10,896 nucleotides of DNA from an uncultured Verrucomicrobiales bacterium (GCA_937916135.1 CALFTQ010000049.1:1-10896), one strand, 5' to 3'; counted from the stretch's first letter, positions 1 through 7,070 are shown. Notes: a model not told the origin generated them from the letters alone. Numbers and translations are program-made.

Positions 1-9
1 GGGTATGTC

Positions 10-27
10 GCCCGTTTCACGGGCTTT
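10..27 (+). terminator. Possible weak hairpin terminator
   Basis: GCCCGT (10-15) and ACGGGC (19-24) form a perfect 6-bp stem with a 3-nt loop, followed on the plus strand by only three T. It could end a plus-strand gene lying left of the window. The short T run makes it weak, and on the minus strand it has no T run at all, so it is not a convincing ftsK terminator. Confidence 0.25.
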
Positions 28-104
28 GAATGCCGCTCGCCTACGGCTCGCCAAAGTTCAATTTGTTGATTAATTTCGAGTTATCAGAGGTTCCCGAAAT
101 GTAA

Positions 105-2990
105 TCACGCATCCACCAGCACCTCGCGGGCGCGGGTTGCACCGGAGGGGGGAGAGATGATACCATTCTTCTCCATCTGGTCCATAATCTTGGCGGCGCG
201 ACCATAGCCGATGCTGAATCGGCGCTGCAGGAGAGAGGTGCTGGCCTTGCGCTCCGTGACCACCAGCTGCACACAGCGGGTGTAGAGTTCGGCATCCTCA
301 TCGTTCATATTCTTGGTGCCGATGCGGCCGCCGTTGTCAGCATTCGGGGAGCCACCATCGGCATTATCCATCTCAGCGGCCACGCCCTGCTCAAACTTCT
401 GCTTGGCATGAGCAGCGCAATGGGCAATAATCCTGGCAATTTCTGCATCGCTCACAAAGGCGCCCTGCACGCGGGTCATCTTAGTGATACCACCCGGGGG
501 CAGGAACAGGCTGTCGCCCTTGCCCAGCAGGTTTTCAGCACCTGCCGTATCCAGGATAATGCGGGAATCCAGCGGGCTGGCCACGCGGAAAGCGATGCGG
601 CTGGGGATATTGGCCTTGATGGTGCCGGTCACCACATTGGCACGCGGGGTCTGCGTAGCAGCCACCAGGTGAATACCGGCAGCTCGGGCCTTCTGGGTCA
701 GGCGCGCAATGTAGTTTTCCAGGTCTTCCTTCACCACCATCATGAGGTCGGCAAGCTCATCGATGATAATGACCACATACGGCAGTTTGAGCGGGATGGG
801 TTCCGGGTCGTTGAAGTCGAACTCGTCCTGTTCCTCTTCCGGAAGCTCCAACTCATCCTCCGCCTGGCGCTCAATCTCACTGGCCATGGCCTCGATGGCG
901 GCATAATCGATGGGGGCCTCCTCTTCCACCTCGGGCTCATCTATCGGCCCGTCATCCTCGCGGTTGTTGAAGTCCTCGAAATTACGCACGCCCACCTGGC
1001 TGAACAGGCGGTAGCGGCGTTCCATCTCGTTCACCGCCCAGCGCAAGGCGCCAATGACGCGGCCCGGCTGCGTGACTACGGGGCAGATGAGGTGCGGCAG
1101 CTTGCGGTATGGCTGCATTTCCACCACCTTGGGGTCAACGAGAATGAGTTTGAGTTCCTCCGGGCGGAACTTATACAGCATGGAAAGAATCATGCTGTTG
1201 ATGCACACGGACTTACCGGAACCGGTGGTACCGGCCACCAGGGTGTGCGGCATGGCAGCCAGGTCACCGATAATGGCATTGCCATACACATCCTTCCCCA
1301 GAGCCACGGGGATTCGCAGCTTCGGATTGTTGAAATTATCTGATTGGAGGAGCTCCCGAAGATAGACCGGAGATTTCTGGGCATTCTCCAGTTCAATGCC
1401 CACGGTATTCTTGCCCGGAATGGGAGCCAGAATATTCACAGACTTGGCACTGGTGGCCATCATGATATTCTTATCCAGAGCCGAAATGCGATTCACTCGC
1501 AGACCACGGGGCGGGTAGAATTCATAACGAGTGATACTAGGGCCACGGGTAATATCCCCGGGAGCCACTGAGATCTTAAAAGTATCCAGGGTATCGATGA
1601 TGCGCTGCTGCATCTCCATCATCTCATCCTGAGCGGCATCCGTCAGCTCCTGAGATACCGGTTCATACTTCAGCAAATCATAAGGAGGCAGGGGATAATC
1701 CTCGTACTGCACGCGGGTATCCTTATCATCAAGAGTTTTGGGGCGGGCCGGTGCCTTCGGCTGGGCAGAAGGTCGGGCGGCAGGCACGGAACGTGCAGAT
1801 TCTGAACCGGATGCAGGAGCCGGGGCGCGAAGCCCCATACGCCGCTCTACCTGACTCTGCAGGCGCGGGTTCACCGAAACACGCCCCGTCTGCGGCCGTT
1901 CGGGTTCTACATCAGCGCCAGGGGCATTGCTCAACGCAATCTGCTTCTCGACCGGAGCCATCAGGTCCAGCAGATTAGAGCGGTTTCTGGAAGCCGCATA
2001 CTGGATATTGCGCCCCGTTGGCGGGCGTTGAGTTCCGACTCGCTGCGCCTCACGAATCCGGCTCTCTTCCATTTGTTTCTCAAAGGATTTCACCGGTGGA
2101 TAATCAGGTTCCTCGTAAACAGGCTCAACCGGTCGGCGTGCGGATTGAGCAGAACGGGCAGCCTTGGGGGCAGAATTCGGTTGTTCATTTTCCAACAAGG
2201 TCTTGGCACCATTTTTACCAGCAGCACGACGTGCCTCATAAGCTGCAACCTCAGCATCTGCGGCTGAGGATGCAAGCGCAGCAGCCGTTTCGCGATCCAA
2301 TTGTTCCTTACGCTCACGAAGTCTCTGCTCGCGCTCAGCCCGGCGGCGTTCGCGCTTCTCTGCCCTGCCCTGCTGCCAGCGGCACCACGAACCGTACATG
2401 TCGTACCAGGCCTCACGCCAGAATTGAAGAAAGGTAAAACGGGCAAAGTAAATCCAGGCAACGGCATGCAGCAAAAGGAAAGTGACCAGCGACCAACGAG
2501 TACCGAGGAGCGGTTCCACCACACAGCAACCGTCCAGATATCCCAGCACGCCCCCTGCAGAATACAGGGTATGAGCACGCTGCCAGCTACTCAGGAACCA
2601 TGGCTGCAACGCGAAAATTGCCGAAGCAAACATCACAAGACAGAACATGGCCATCATCTGCAACGCATATGGACGACGAGGCCAGCCCACCAACCCGACG
2701 GCAAAAATAATGAGCAGGACACAGGCATAGATGGAGGCCGCCCCCAGCATCCAATTACTCAGACCGGCAAGGTATAAACCGACCAGCCCCAGCCAGTTCG
2801 TGCAGGGAGCCTCCTCTGCCCTGATACCACCGGTGGGGTTCAGGAAATCCCAGCCCATCTCTCCGTGATTATAACTCAACAGGCTGGCAATGAGCACCAA
2901 AGCCACAAAGATAAGACATGAGCCCGCCACGCGCGTGGGCCATGTCCTTTCCTGCCTGGGTGGCATCTGCGGCTCTGTCTCGTACTCCAT
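105..2990 (-). CDS. ftsK: DNA translocase FtsK/SpoIIIE family
   Basis: This 961-residue protein is a septum-anchored, ATP-driven DNA pump that in this family moves chromosome termini and dimers away from the closing division site. The N-terminus has about four hydrophobic membrane segments (roughly residues 20-41, 61-103, 108-128 and 168-185). A long charged, Pro/Ala/Arg-rich linker follows to about residue 430, then the RecA-like motor. Walker A GTTGSGKS is at 587-594 (Lys593) and the Walker B strand VVIIIDE ends at Asp744-Glu745. The C-terminal winged-helix gamma domain, which reads polar sequence motifs in FtsK, covers about 895-955 (SLLQRRFSIGYGRAAKIMDQ). An acidic insert of 58 residues (679-736, 24 Asp/Glu) separates the motor core from Walker B and is unusual. 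The ATG at 2990 is preceded by a promoter-like pair and no clear Shine-Dalgarno site. Length, domain order and motifs make the family assignment secure. Confidence 0.97.
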   Translation of the reverse strand: MEYETEPQMPPRQERTWPTRVAGSCLIFVALVLIASLLSYNHGEMGWDFLNPTGGIRAEEAPCTNWLGLVGLYLAGLSNWMLGAASIYACVLLIIFAVGLVGWPRRPYALQMMAMFCLVMFASAIFALQPWFLSSWQRAHTLYSAGGVLGYLDGCCVVEPLLGTRWSLVTFLLLHAVAWIYFARFTFLQFWREAWYDMYGSWCRWQQGRAEKRERRRAEREQRLRERKEQLDRETAAALASSAADAEVAAYEARRAAGKNGAKTLLENEQPNSAPKAARSAQSARRPVEPVYEEPDYPPVKSFEKQMEESRIREAQRVGTQRPPTGRNIQYAASRNRSNLLDLMAPVEKQIALSNAPGADVEPERPQTGRVSVNPRLQSQVERRMGLRAPAPASGSESARSVPAARPSAQPKAPARPKTLDDKDTRVQYEDYPLPPYDLLKYEPVSQELTDAAQDEMMEMQQRIIDTLDTFKISVAPGDITRGPSITRYEFYPPRGLRVNRISALDKNIMMATSAKSVNILAPIPGKNTVGIELENAQKSPVYLRELLQSDNFNNPKLRIPVALGKDVYGNAIIGDLAAMPHTLVAGTTGSGKSVCINSMILSMLYKFRPEELKLILVDPKVVEMQPYRKLPHLICPVVTQPGRVIGALRWAVNEMERRYRLFSQVGVRNFEDFNNREDDGPIDEPEVEEEAPIDYAAIEAMASEIERQAEDELELPEEEQDEFDFNDPEPIPLKLPYVVIIIDELADLMMVVKEDLENYIARLTQKARAAGIHLVAATQTPRANVVTGTIKANIPSRIAFRVASPLDSRIILDTAGAENLLGKGDSLFLPPGGITKMTRVQGAFVSDAEIARIIAHCAAHAKQKFEQGVAAEMDNADGGSPNADNGGRIGTKNMNDEDAELYTRCVQLVVTERKASTSLLQRRFSIGYGRAAKIMDQMEKNGIISPPSGATRAREVLVDA

Positions 2991-3004
2991 AGGTTCGTCC
3001 GCTT

Positions 3005-3033
3005 ATCATACGCGCTTGTATATGCACGCGCAA
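3005..3033 (-). promoter_or_regulatory. Candidate ftsK promoter
   Basis: On the minus strand TTGCGC (3033-3028), a 17-bp spacer and TATGAT (3010-3005) resemble a sigma70-type promoter. The -35 is poor (3/6) and the -10 is good (5/6). The -10 ends 14 nt before the ftsK ATG, so the predicted leader is only about 8 nt. A second AT-rich hexamer, TATACA, lies just upstream (3022-3017). Confidence 0.4.
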
Positions 3034-3177
3034 GCGCAAAGTGCGTTCTATCCCGCAAATCCTCCGATTTTGCTCATATTCCCAATCGTTTTACAGCAGA
3101 TTAAAACACCAACAACATCGTTGCGAATTCCACCCTTCAACCCGGAAAGAGGAATTTGGCGGAGAAACTTTGCCAAA

Positions 3178-3234
3178 GCACGAGACTTCAGGCCCGATTA
3201 AGCGCACCGAGATTTCGGGACTGAAGTCCCGTGC
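3178..3234. repeat. REP-like inverted repeat
   Basis: Bases 3178-3197 (GCACGAGACTTCAGGCCCGA) and the reverse complement of 3215-3234 match at 18 of 20 positions, giving a long stem with a 17-nt loop. The right arm contains its own perfect palindrome, CGGGACTGAAGTCCCG (3216-3231), which can fold as a 6-bp stem with a TGAA loop. Two head-to-head imperfect palindromes between genes is the layout of REP/BIME-type elements. It lies downstream of tag and upstream of ftsK on the minus strand. No T run follows, so it does not look like an intrinsic terminator. Confidence 0.6.
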
Positions 3235-3268
3235 TCCGATTGCTACAAACATCAATTTATCACGGTTT

Positions 3269-3829
3269 TCACTGCGAGGTGCATGAGCCGAGGTTTCGTG
3301 CACACTCCTGCCCGTGCCCGCAGATAATCCCGACCGCCTGCATCCAGGAATAGATGGTAACCGAGCCGACAAAGCGCATACCGCGGCGTTTCAGGTCACG
3401 CGACAGCGCATCCGAAACGGGCGAAGACGTGCGATGGTGCCACGGTTCGTGAATCACCTTTCCACCGGTAAAGCCCCAGGCGTAATCAGCAAAGCTGCCG
3501 AACTCCCTCTGTATTGCCAGAAACACACGGGCATTCGAGATGGCCGCCTGAATCTTGCCACGGTGCCGGATAATGCCGGGATTCAGCATCAGCCGCTTCA
3601 TCTCGTCCGCGCCGAACCCGGCCACCCGCTGCGCATCAAATCCGGCAAAGGCGGCGCGGAACGCCTCCCGCTTGTTCAACACACACTCCCACGAAAGCCC
3701 TGCCACAAAGCACTCCAGCAGCAGCATCTCGAAGAGGTAGGCGTCATCCCGCGAGGGGCGGCCCCACTCCTCATCGTGGTATTGCACATAGAGCGGGTTC
3801 CCCTCATTCACCCATTGACAGCGCTTCAT
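3269..3829 (-). CDS. tag: DNA-3-methyladenine glycosylase I
   Basis: This base-excision repair enzyme removes 3-methyladenine from alkylated DNA and leaves an abasic site. The chosen start gives MKRCQWVNEG and 186 residues, almost the length of E. coli Tag (187). The zinc site typical of Tag is present: Cys4, His18 (YHDEEW) and the C-terminal GHGQEC, which supplies a His and a Cys four residues apart. The pocket region LFEMLLLECFVAGLSW carries the expected Glu39 and Trp47. The segments NPGIIRHRGKIQAAISNAR and SDALSRDLKRRGMRFVGS are also typical. A TTG start at 3877 is possible in frame, but it would translate the terminator hairpin, so the ATG at 3829 is preferred. No Shine-Dalgarno site is visible. 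The gene starts 69 bp after the aminotransferase stop, just past a strong terminator, so its transcription source is unclear. Confidence 0.95.
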   Translation of the reverse strand: MKRCQWVNEGNPLYVQYHDEEWGRPSRDDAYLFEMLLLECFVAGLSWECVLNKREAFRAAFAGFDAQRVAGFGADEMKRLMLNPGIIRHRGKIQAAISNARVFLAIQREFGSFADYAWGFTGGKVIHEPWHHRTSSPVSDALSRDLKRRGMRFVGSVTIYSWMQAVGIICGHGQECARNLGSCTSQ

Positions 3830-3835
3830 CGGTCT

Positions 3836-3865
3836 AAAAAACCGGCGCAGGTTTTCCTGCGCCGG
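3836..3865 (-). terminator. Intrinsic terminator after aminotransferase
   Basis: A perfect 10-bp GC-rich stem (CCGGCGCAGG at 3842-3851 pairing with 3856-3865), a 4-nt loop and, on the minus strand, six T (3841-3836) make a textbook intrinsic terminator. It lies 33 bp after the aminotransferase stop codon and ends 6 bp before the tag ATG. Confidence 0.9.
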
Positions 3866-3898
3866 GATAATCAACAAATCGATTGAAAGGAGAGCCTC

Positions 3899-5068
3899 TT
3901 AGTGCTTCTTGCAGAAGTCCTCCAGGCGGTCCAGACCTTCCTTGAGCACGTCCAGAGAGGTGCAGTAGGAAATGCGGATAGCACGGTCATTGCCGAAAGC
4001 GATACCGGGCACGGCGGCCACCTTGTAGCGGTCGAGCAGCTTCTCGCAGAGGTCGAGAGACCCCATGCCGAGCTCCGTGGTATCCAGGAAGAAATAGAAG
4101 GCACCCTTGGGCTCCACCACCTTGATCTTGGGCATGGCTGCCAGGCGGCTGTACACATACTGGCGGCGGAAGTCGTATTCCTCGCGCAGGTCGGAGATGA
4201 AGCTCTGGTCACCGGTCAGGGCCTCGATAGCGCCATACTGACAGAAGGTCGTGGCGTTGGAGGCGGTGTGATCCTGGATGAGCTTGATGTACTTGGCAAT
4301 GTGAGCCGGGGCGGCGGAGTAGCCGAGGCGCCAGCCGGTCATGGCATAGCCCTTGGAGAAACCGTTGATGGTGATGGTGAGGTTGTAGATTTCCTCGCTC
4401 AGGGAAGCCATGGAAACATGCTTGGTATCACCATATACCAGGTGCTCGTAAATTTCATCGGCAATGATGAGGATATCCTCGTCCACCGCAATCTGCCCCA
4501 GGGCGCGCAGCTCGTCCTCGGTGTAGACGGTGCCGGTCGGGTTGTGCGGCGTGGTCAGGATAATCATCTTGGTGCGGGGAGTCATGGCGTTCTCAAACTC
4601 CTCGGAGGTAATCTTCCAACCGTTCTCAGCCTTGGTCTCCACAAACACCGGGGTACCGCCGCAGAGCTCCACCATGGAGGGGTAGCTCACCCAGTACGGA
4701 GAGGGGATAATCACCTCATCACCTGCGGAGATGGTGGCGCGCAGAGCGGTGTACACCGCAGGCTTGGCGCCGCTGCACACGCAAATCTGGTCAATGCCGT
4801 ACTCCAGGCCATTATCGCGCTTGAGCTTGTCGGAGATAGCCTGGCGAAGCTGGGGCAGACCCACGGAGGGGGTGTACTTGGTAGCACCGTTGTTGAGGGC
4901 TTCGATAGCAGCCTTCTTGATGTTCTCGGGGGTGTCCTTATCGGGCTCGCCGCCGGCCAGGCCGAACACCTGCTCGCCGCGGGCTTTCATCTCCTTAGCC
5001 TTGTTGGTCACAGCCAGGGTAAGGGAAGGAGACAGAGACTCAGCGCAATCTGAAATGAAATCCATCAT
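3899..5068 (-). CDS. aspC: Pyridoxal-phosphate aspartate aminotransferase (class I, subgroup Ib-like)
   Basis: This PLP-dependent cytoplasmic enzyme probably transfers the amino group between aspartate and 2-oxoglutarate. Substrate range cannot be read with certainty from sequence. With the ATG at 5068 (the MMDF start; the next codon, 5065, is also ATG) it has 389 residues, normal for the family. Family landmarks in order are GGEPDKDTPENI near the N-terminus, TKYTPSVGLPQLRQAI, the cofactor-site NPTGTVYT, DEIYEHLVYG and the Schiff-base lysine in NGFSKGYAMTGWRLGY (Lys239). The substrate-carboxylate arginine is in RISYC (Arg365). The N-terminal pattern resembles the Thermus/Bacillus-type Ib enzymes more than E. 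coli AspC. An extended in-frame start at 5128 adds 20 residues without family resemblance. A good promoter lies at 5137-5165 and a terminator follows, so it may be monocistronic. A neighbouring specificity (aromatic or prephenate aminotransferase) is not excluded. Confidence 0.9.
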   Translation of the reverse strand: MMDFISDCAESLSPSLTLAVTNKAKEMKARGEQVFGLAGGEPDKDTPENIKKAAIEALNNGATKYTPSVGLPQLRQAISDKLKRDNGLEYGIDQICVCSGAKPAVYTALRATISAGDEVIIPSPYWVSYPSMVELCGGTPVFVETKAENGWKITSEEFENAMTPRTKMIILTTPHNPTGTVYTEDELRALGQIAVDEDILIIADEIYEHLVYGDTKHVSMASLSEEIYNLTITINGFSKGYAMTGWRLGYSAAPAHIAKYIKLIQDHTASNATTFCQYGAIEALTGDQSFISDLREEYDFRRQYVYSRLAAMPKIKVVEPKGAFYFFLDTTELGMGSLDLCEKLLDRYKVAAVPGIAFGNDRAIRISYCTSLDVLKEGLDRLEDFCKKH

Positions 5069-5104
5069 TGTTCTATGAAGTGGTTGAAATTGGTACACAG
5101 TGCA

Positions 5105-5125
5105 TGCGCTTCGGTACGCAGCGCA
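5105..5125. other. Small stem-loop in aminotransferase leader
   Basis: TGCGCT (5105-5110) and AGCGCA (5120-5125) form a perfect 6-bp stem with a 9-nt loop. It lies within the roughly 60-nt leader predicted for the aminotransferase mRNA. The function is unknown, and a stem this short could be chance in GC-rich DNA. Confidence 0.3.
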
Positions 5126-5136
5126 CACCGCGACCT

Positions 5137-5165
5137 ATTTTACGCACACCCCCCAGCTTTGGCAA
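5137..5165 (-). promoter_or_regulatory. Sigma70-type promoter of the aminotransferase gene
   Basis: On the minus strand TTGCCA (5165-5160, 5/6 to consensus), a 17-bp spacer and TAAAAT (5142-5137, 5/6) form a good promoter. The predicted transcript start is near 5130, giving a leader of about 60 nt. This contrasts with the very short leaders predicted for several neighbours. Confidence 0.65.
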
Positions 5166-5193
5166 GGAAAATATATGGAGGTGACACACATTT

Positions 5194-5228
5194 GAAGTAC
5201 GAATTACGAAGTAGGAAGTACGAAGTAA
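5194..5228. repeat. Five tandem heptanucleotide repeats (GAAGTAC type)
   Basis: Five exactly adjoining 7-mers can be read: GAAGTAC, GAATTAC, GAAGTAG, GAAGTAC and GAAGTAA. Each differs from the GAAGTAC consensus at no more than one base. The array lies in the divergent gap between the aminotransferase and transporter genes, outside the predicted promoters. It is AT-richer than its surroundings. It resembles the short tandemly repeated heptamer arrays reported between genes in some bacteria, for example cyanobacteria. Confidence 0.75.
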
Positions 5229-5302
5229 ACGTGTTGCTGTTTCTCTTGCTTTCAAAATCGCCGGAATGCATGAGGATTGACACGTTTTCTGTGCGTTCGG
5301 CC

Positions 5303-5330
5303 TTGCATTTCAGCAAAAGGGGCGTAGAAT
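5303..5330 (+). promoter_or_regulatory. Candidate promoter of the symporter gene
   Basis: TTGCAT (5303-5308), a 16-bp spacer and TAGAAT (5325-5330, 5/6 to the -10 consensus) precede the ATG at 5342 by 11 nt. The predicted leader is about 5 nt. A GAGG (5331-5334) that looks like a Shine-Dalgarno site would then lie upstream of the transcript start. A perfect TTGACA at 5277-5282 has no matching -10 at normal spacing. Confidence 0.4.
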
Positions 5331-5341
5331 GAGGCGCAGTC

Positions 5342-6298
5342 ATGTTGAGCATTCTGCAGAGCATCAGTGCGTGGTTATCCCGCTATACTTCCCCCTTCGT
5401 CATTGCCGCCGCGGCAGTCGCATTCGTTGTGCCCGGGCTGTTCAGCTGGGTGCATGGCGATGTGCAGGCGCTGGTGCTGGGCTTCATCATGCTGACCATG
5501 GGCATGACCCTGCGCCCGGCAGATTTCCGAATTCTGGCCGCGCAGCCGCTGGATATCCTCATCGGGGCCGTGGCGCAGTTCAGCATCATGCCACTGGTGG
5601 CCTGGGCACTGGTGCAGGGCTTCGACCTGCCCCGGGGCATTGCGGCAGGGCTCATCCTGGTGGGCTGCTGCCCGGGCGGCGTCTCCAGCAACATCATGAG
5701 CTTCCTCTGCAAGGGAGATGTACCCTACTCCGTGGGCATGACCACCGTCTCCACCCTGCTCGCCCCGCTCATGACACCCCTGCTCATGCTCTGGCTCGCC
5801 GGCGAAAGCATTGATGTAGACGCCGCGGGCATGTTCCGCAGCATTCTCTTCGTAACCATCCTGCCCGTAGCCATAGGCGCCTTCTGCAATGGGAAATGGG
5901 GCAAGCGCCCCGACTATGCCGAAGTCTGCAAGGTGATGCCCGGGCTCTCCGTCATAGGCCTGGCATGCATCGTCGGCGGCGTGACCGCGGCCAAAGGCGG
6001 CAGCTTCTTCACCAGCGGCGCACTCATCTTCCTCACCGTATTCCTGCACAATGCGCTCGGCTATGCCCTGGGGTACAGCGTGGGCCGAGCCACCCGCATG
6101 CCCCGCCCCAAGCGGCGCACCCTCAGCATCGAAGTCGGCATGCAGAATGCCGGGCTGGCCACGGTGCTGGCCGGGCGGCACTTCCCCACCATGCCGGAGG
6201 CAGCCGTAGCCTCTGCCATCTGCTGCGTGTGGCACAGCATCTCCGGCACGCTGCTGGCGGGCATCTTCAACCTCATCGACCGCAGGCGCAAGCTCTGA
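5342..6298 (+). CDS. Bile acid:sodium symporter (BASS) family transporter
   Basis: This 318-residue inner-membrane protein is predicted to use the sodium gradient to import an organic anion. Known BASS substrates include bile acids, pantoate and 2-oxo acids, and the substrate here cannot be told. It is hydrophobic throughout, with about nine to ten membrane segments. Two family hallmarks are visible: GCCPGGVSSNI (residues 108-118), followed by CKGDVPYSVGMTTVSTLLAPLMTPLL, and EVGMQNAGLA, whose Glu264, Gln268 and Asn269 correspond to the sodium-binding segment of the crossed helices. Length is normal for bacterial members such as YocS/PanS-type proteins. The ATG at 5342 has GAGG seven bases upstream, but a -10-like TAGAAT overlaps that region. 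Its last 26 bp overlap the 3' end of the convergent endonuclease IV-like gene, with no terminator between them. Confidence 0.93.
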   Translation: MLSILQSISAWLSRYTSPFVIAAAAVAFVVPGLFSWVHGDVQALVLGFIMLTMGMTLRPADFRILAAQPLDILIGAVAQFSIMPLVAWALVQGFDLPRGIAAGLILVGCCPGGVSSNIMSFLCKGDVPYSVGMTTVSTLLAPLMTPLLMLWLAGESIDVDAAGMFRSILFVTILPVAIGAFCNGKWGKRPDYAEVCKVMPGLSVIGLACIVGGVTAAKGGSFFTSGALIFLTVFLHNALGYALGYSVGRATRMPRPKRRTLSIEVGMQNAGLATVLAGRHFPTMPEAAVASAICCVWHSISGTLLAGIFNLIDRRRKL

Positions 6299-7070
6299 AA
6301 AGCTCCACCTCCTGCTCAAACTCCTCCAGAGCCTCCGGGCGGGTGCGGTTGGTCTCAATGGTGAGCATGGCCCCCGGAGCCAGGATACCGGGAATGAAGC
6401 GGGCAAAATCCAGCATCCCGTGCCCGAGCCGCGTGTGGTCATCAATGAGCAGCTCCGGAGACTTCATGTCTGCCAGGTGATACATGACGGGGTGCAGGCT
6501 GTTCATCTCATGCAGCATGCTCATCTGCTCCTGCTGCATATAATTGGCCGCACAGAGCGCGTGCGGGATATCCAGACAGAACCCGCAGCCGGCCACCTGC
6601 AAGACATGTCGGATTTCCTCCACAGAAGCCCCGCGGCATTCCAGGATGCTCCCCTCATTCCGGGTGATGGCTGGTTTATTCTCAATCAGGGCACGGGGTT
6701 CATGCAAAGCTTCCAGCTGCCGGGCCGTTTCCGCAATGCAGCCGAAGGTACCCCCGTGAAAAATGATGTACAGCGCCCCCAGCTCATCAGCAAAGCGGCG
6801 CATTTCATCATAAATCCGGCGGTTTGCTGCGGTGCAATCCTCCCTAGCCAGATTAAAGCCATGCTTGAAATGAGCTGCGTGAACCACGCAGGGGATTCCC
6901 AGCGCTTTCCACCCGGGCAGCGTATCAACACTGCCAGGCACCGCATACAGCTCCAGATAATCATACACCCCGGCATCATACAAGCGCCGCGCCTCACGCT
7001 GGCACACGCCTGTATTCACCGACCACAATTTCAGGCCTATCTGATATCCCGGCACAGCACTCATACACAT
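6273..7070 (-). CDS. Endonuclease IV-like TIM-barrel metalloenzyme (xylose isomerase-like fold)
   Basis: This 265-residue protein belongs to the superfamily that contains endonuclease IV (Nfo) and sugar isomerases/epimerases. All nine residues of the Nfo trinuclear zinc site have plausible counterparts, in order: His64 (VVHAAH), His105 (FHGG), Glu130 (IENKP), Asp167 and His170 (CLDIPHA), His198 (YHLADMK), Asp210 and His212 (DDHTRLGHG), Glu239 (TIETN). Simple epimerases lack the Asp-x-His pair. Overall similarity to E. coli Nfo is low, the region around Nfo Arg37 is not recognisable, and the Tyr72 position is a His. Its substrate may therefore differ: it may act on DNA or on a sugar. The chosen ATG at 7070 overlaps the upstream stop by one base (TGATG), which suggests translational coupling. 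A TTG at 7073 and an ATG at 7064 are alternatives. It is the last gene of a three-gene operon and overlaps the convergent symporter gene by 26 bp. Confidence 0.8.
   Translation of the reverse strand: MCMSAVPGYQIGLKLWSVNTGVCQREARRLYDAGVYDYLELYAVPGSVDTLPGWKALGIPCVVHAAHFKHGFNLAREDCTAANRRIYDEMRRFADELGALYIIFHGGTFGCIAETARQLEALHEPRALIENKPAITRNEGSILECRGASVEEIRHVLQVAGCGFCLDIPHALCAANYMQQEQMSMLHEMNSLHPVMYHLADMKSPELLIDDHTRLGHGMLDFARFIPGILAPGAMLTIETNRTRPEALEEFEQEVELFRACACGR

Noticed and set aside
408..1343. Long plus-strand open frame of 311 codons opposite ftsK
   Set aside because: It is antisense to the conserved motor domain of ftsK. The protein is His/Gly-rich with no family resemblance, as expected of a shadow frame in GC-rich DNA.
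3829..3877. TTG-initiated longer form of tag
   Set aside because: The added 16 residues would be translated from the terminator hairpin, and they have no counterpart in E. coli Tag, whose MERCGWV start matches MKRCQWV at 3829.
61..3879. Shared 12-mer ATTTGTTGATTA at 61-72 (plus) and 3868-3879 (minus), both near hairpins
   Set aside because: Several chance 12-base matches are expected between the strands of an 11-kb window, and the flanks do not agree.
3902..5053. Plus-strand open frame of 383 codons opposite the aminotransferase gene
   Set aside because: It mirrors the coding strand of a clear PLP aminotransferase; its composition (Gly/His/Val-rich) is that of a reverse-complement shadow.
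5277..5282. Perfect TTGACA upstream of the symporter gene
   Set aside because: No acceptable -10 hexamer lies 15-19 bp downstream; the TAGAAT at 5325-5330 is too far to pair with it.
5140..5364. Small minus-strand open frame across the heptamer array
   Set aside because: Its protein is made by the repeat (repeated RNSYF-like residues) and it has no start signal; it is an artefact of the repeat.
5375..6445. Minus-strand open frame of 356 codons opposite the symporter gene
   Set aside because: Composition is dominated by Ala/Gly/His/Glu and there is no membrane or domain pattern. The opposite strand encodes a well-supported transporter.
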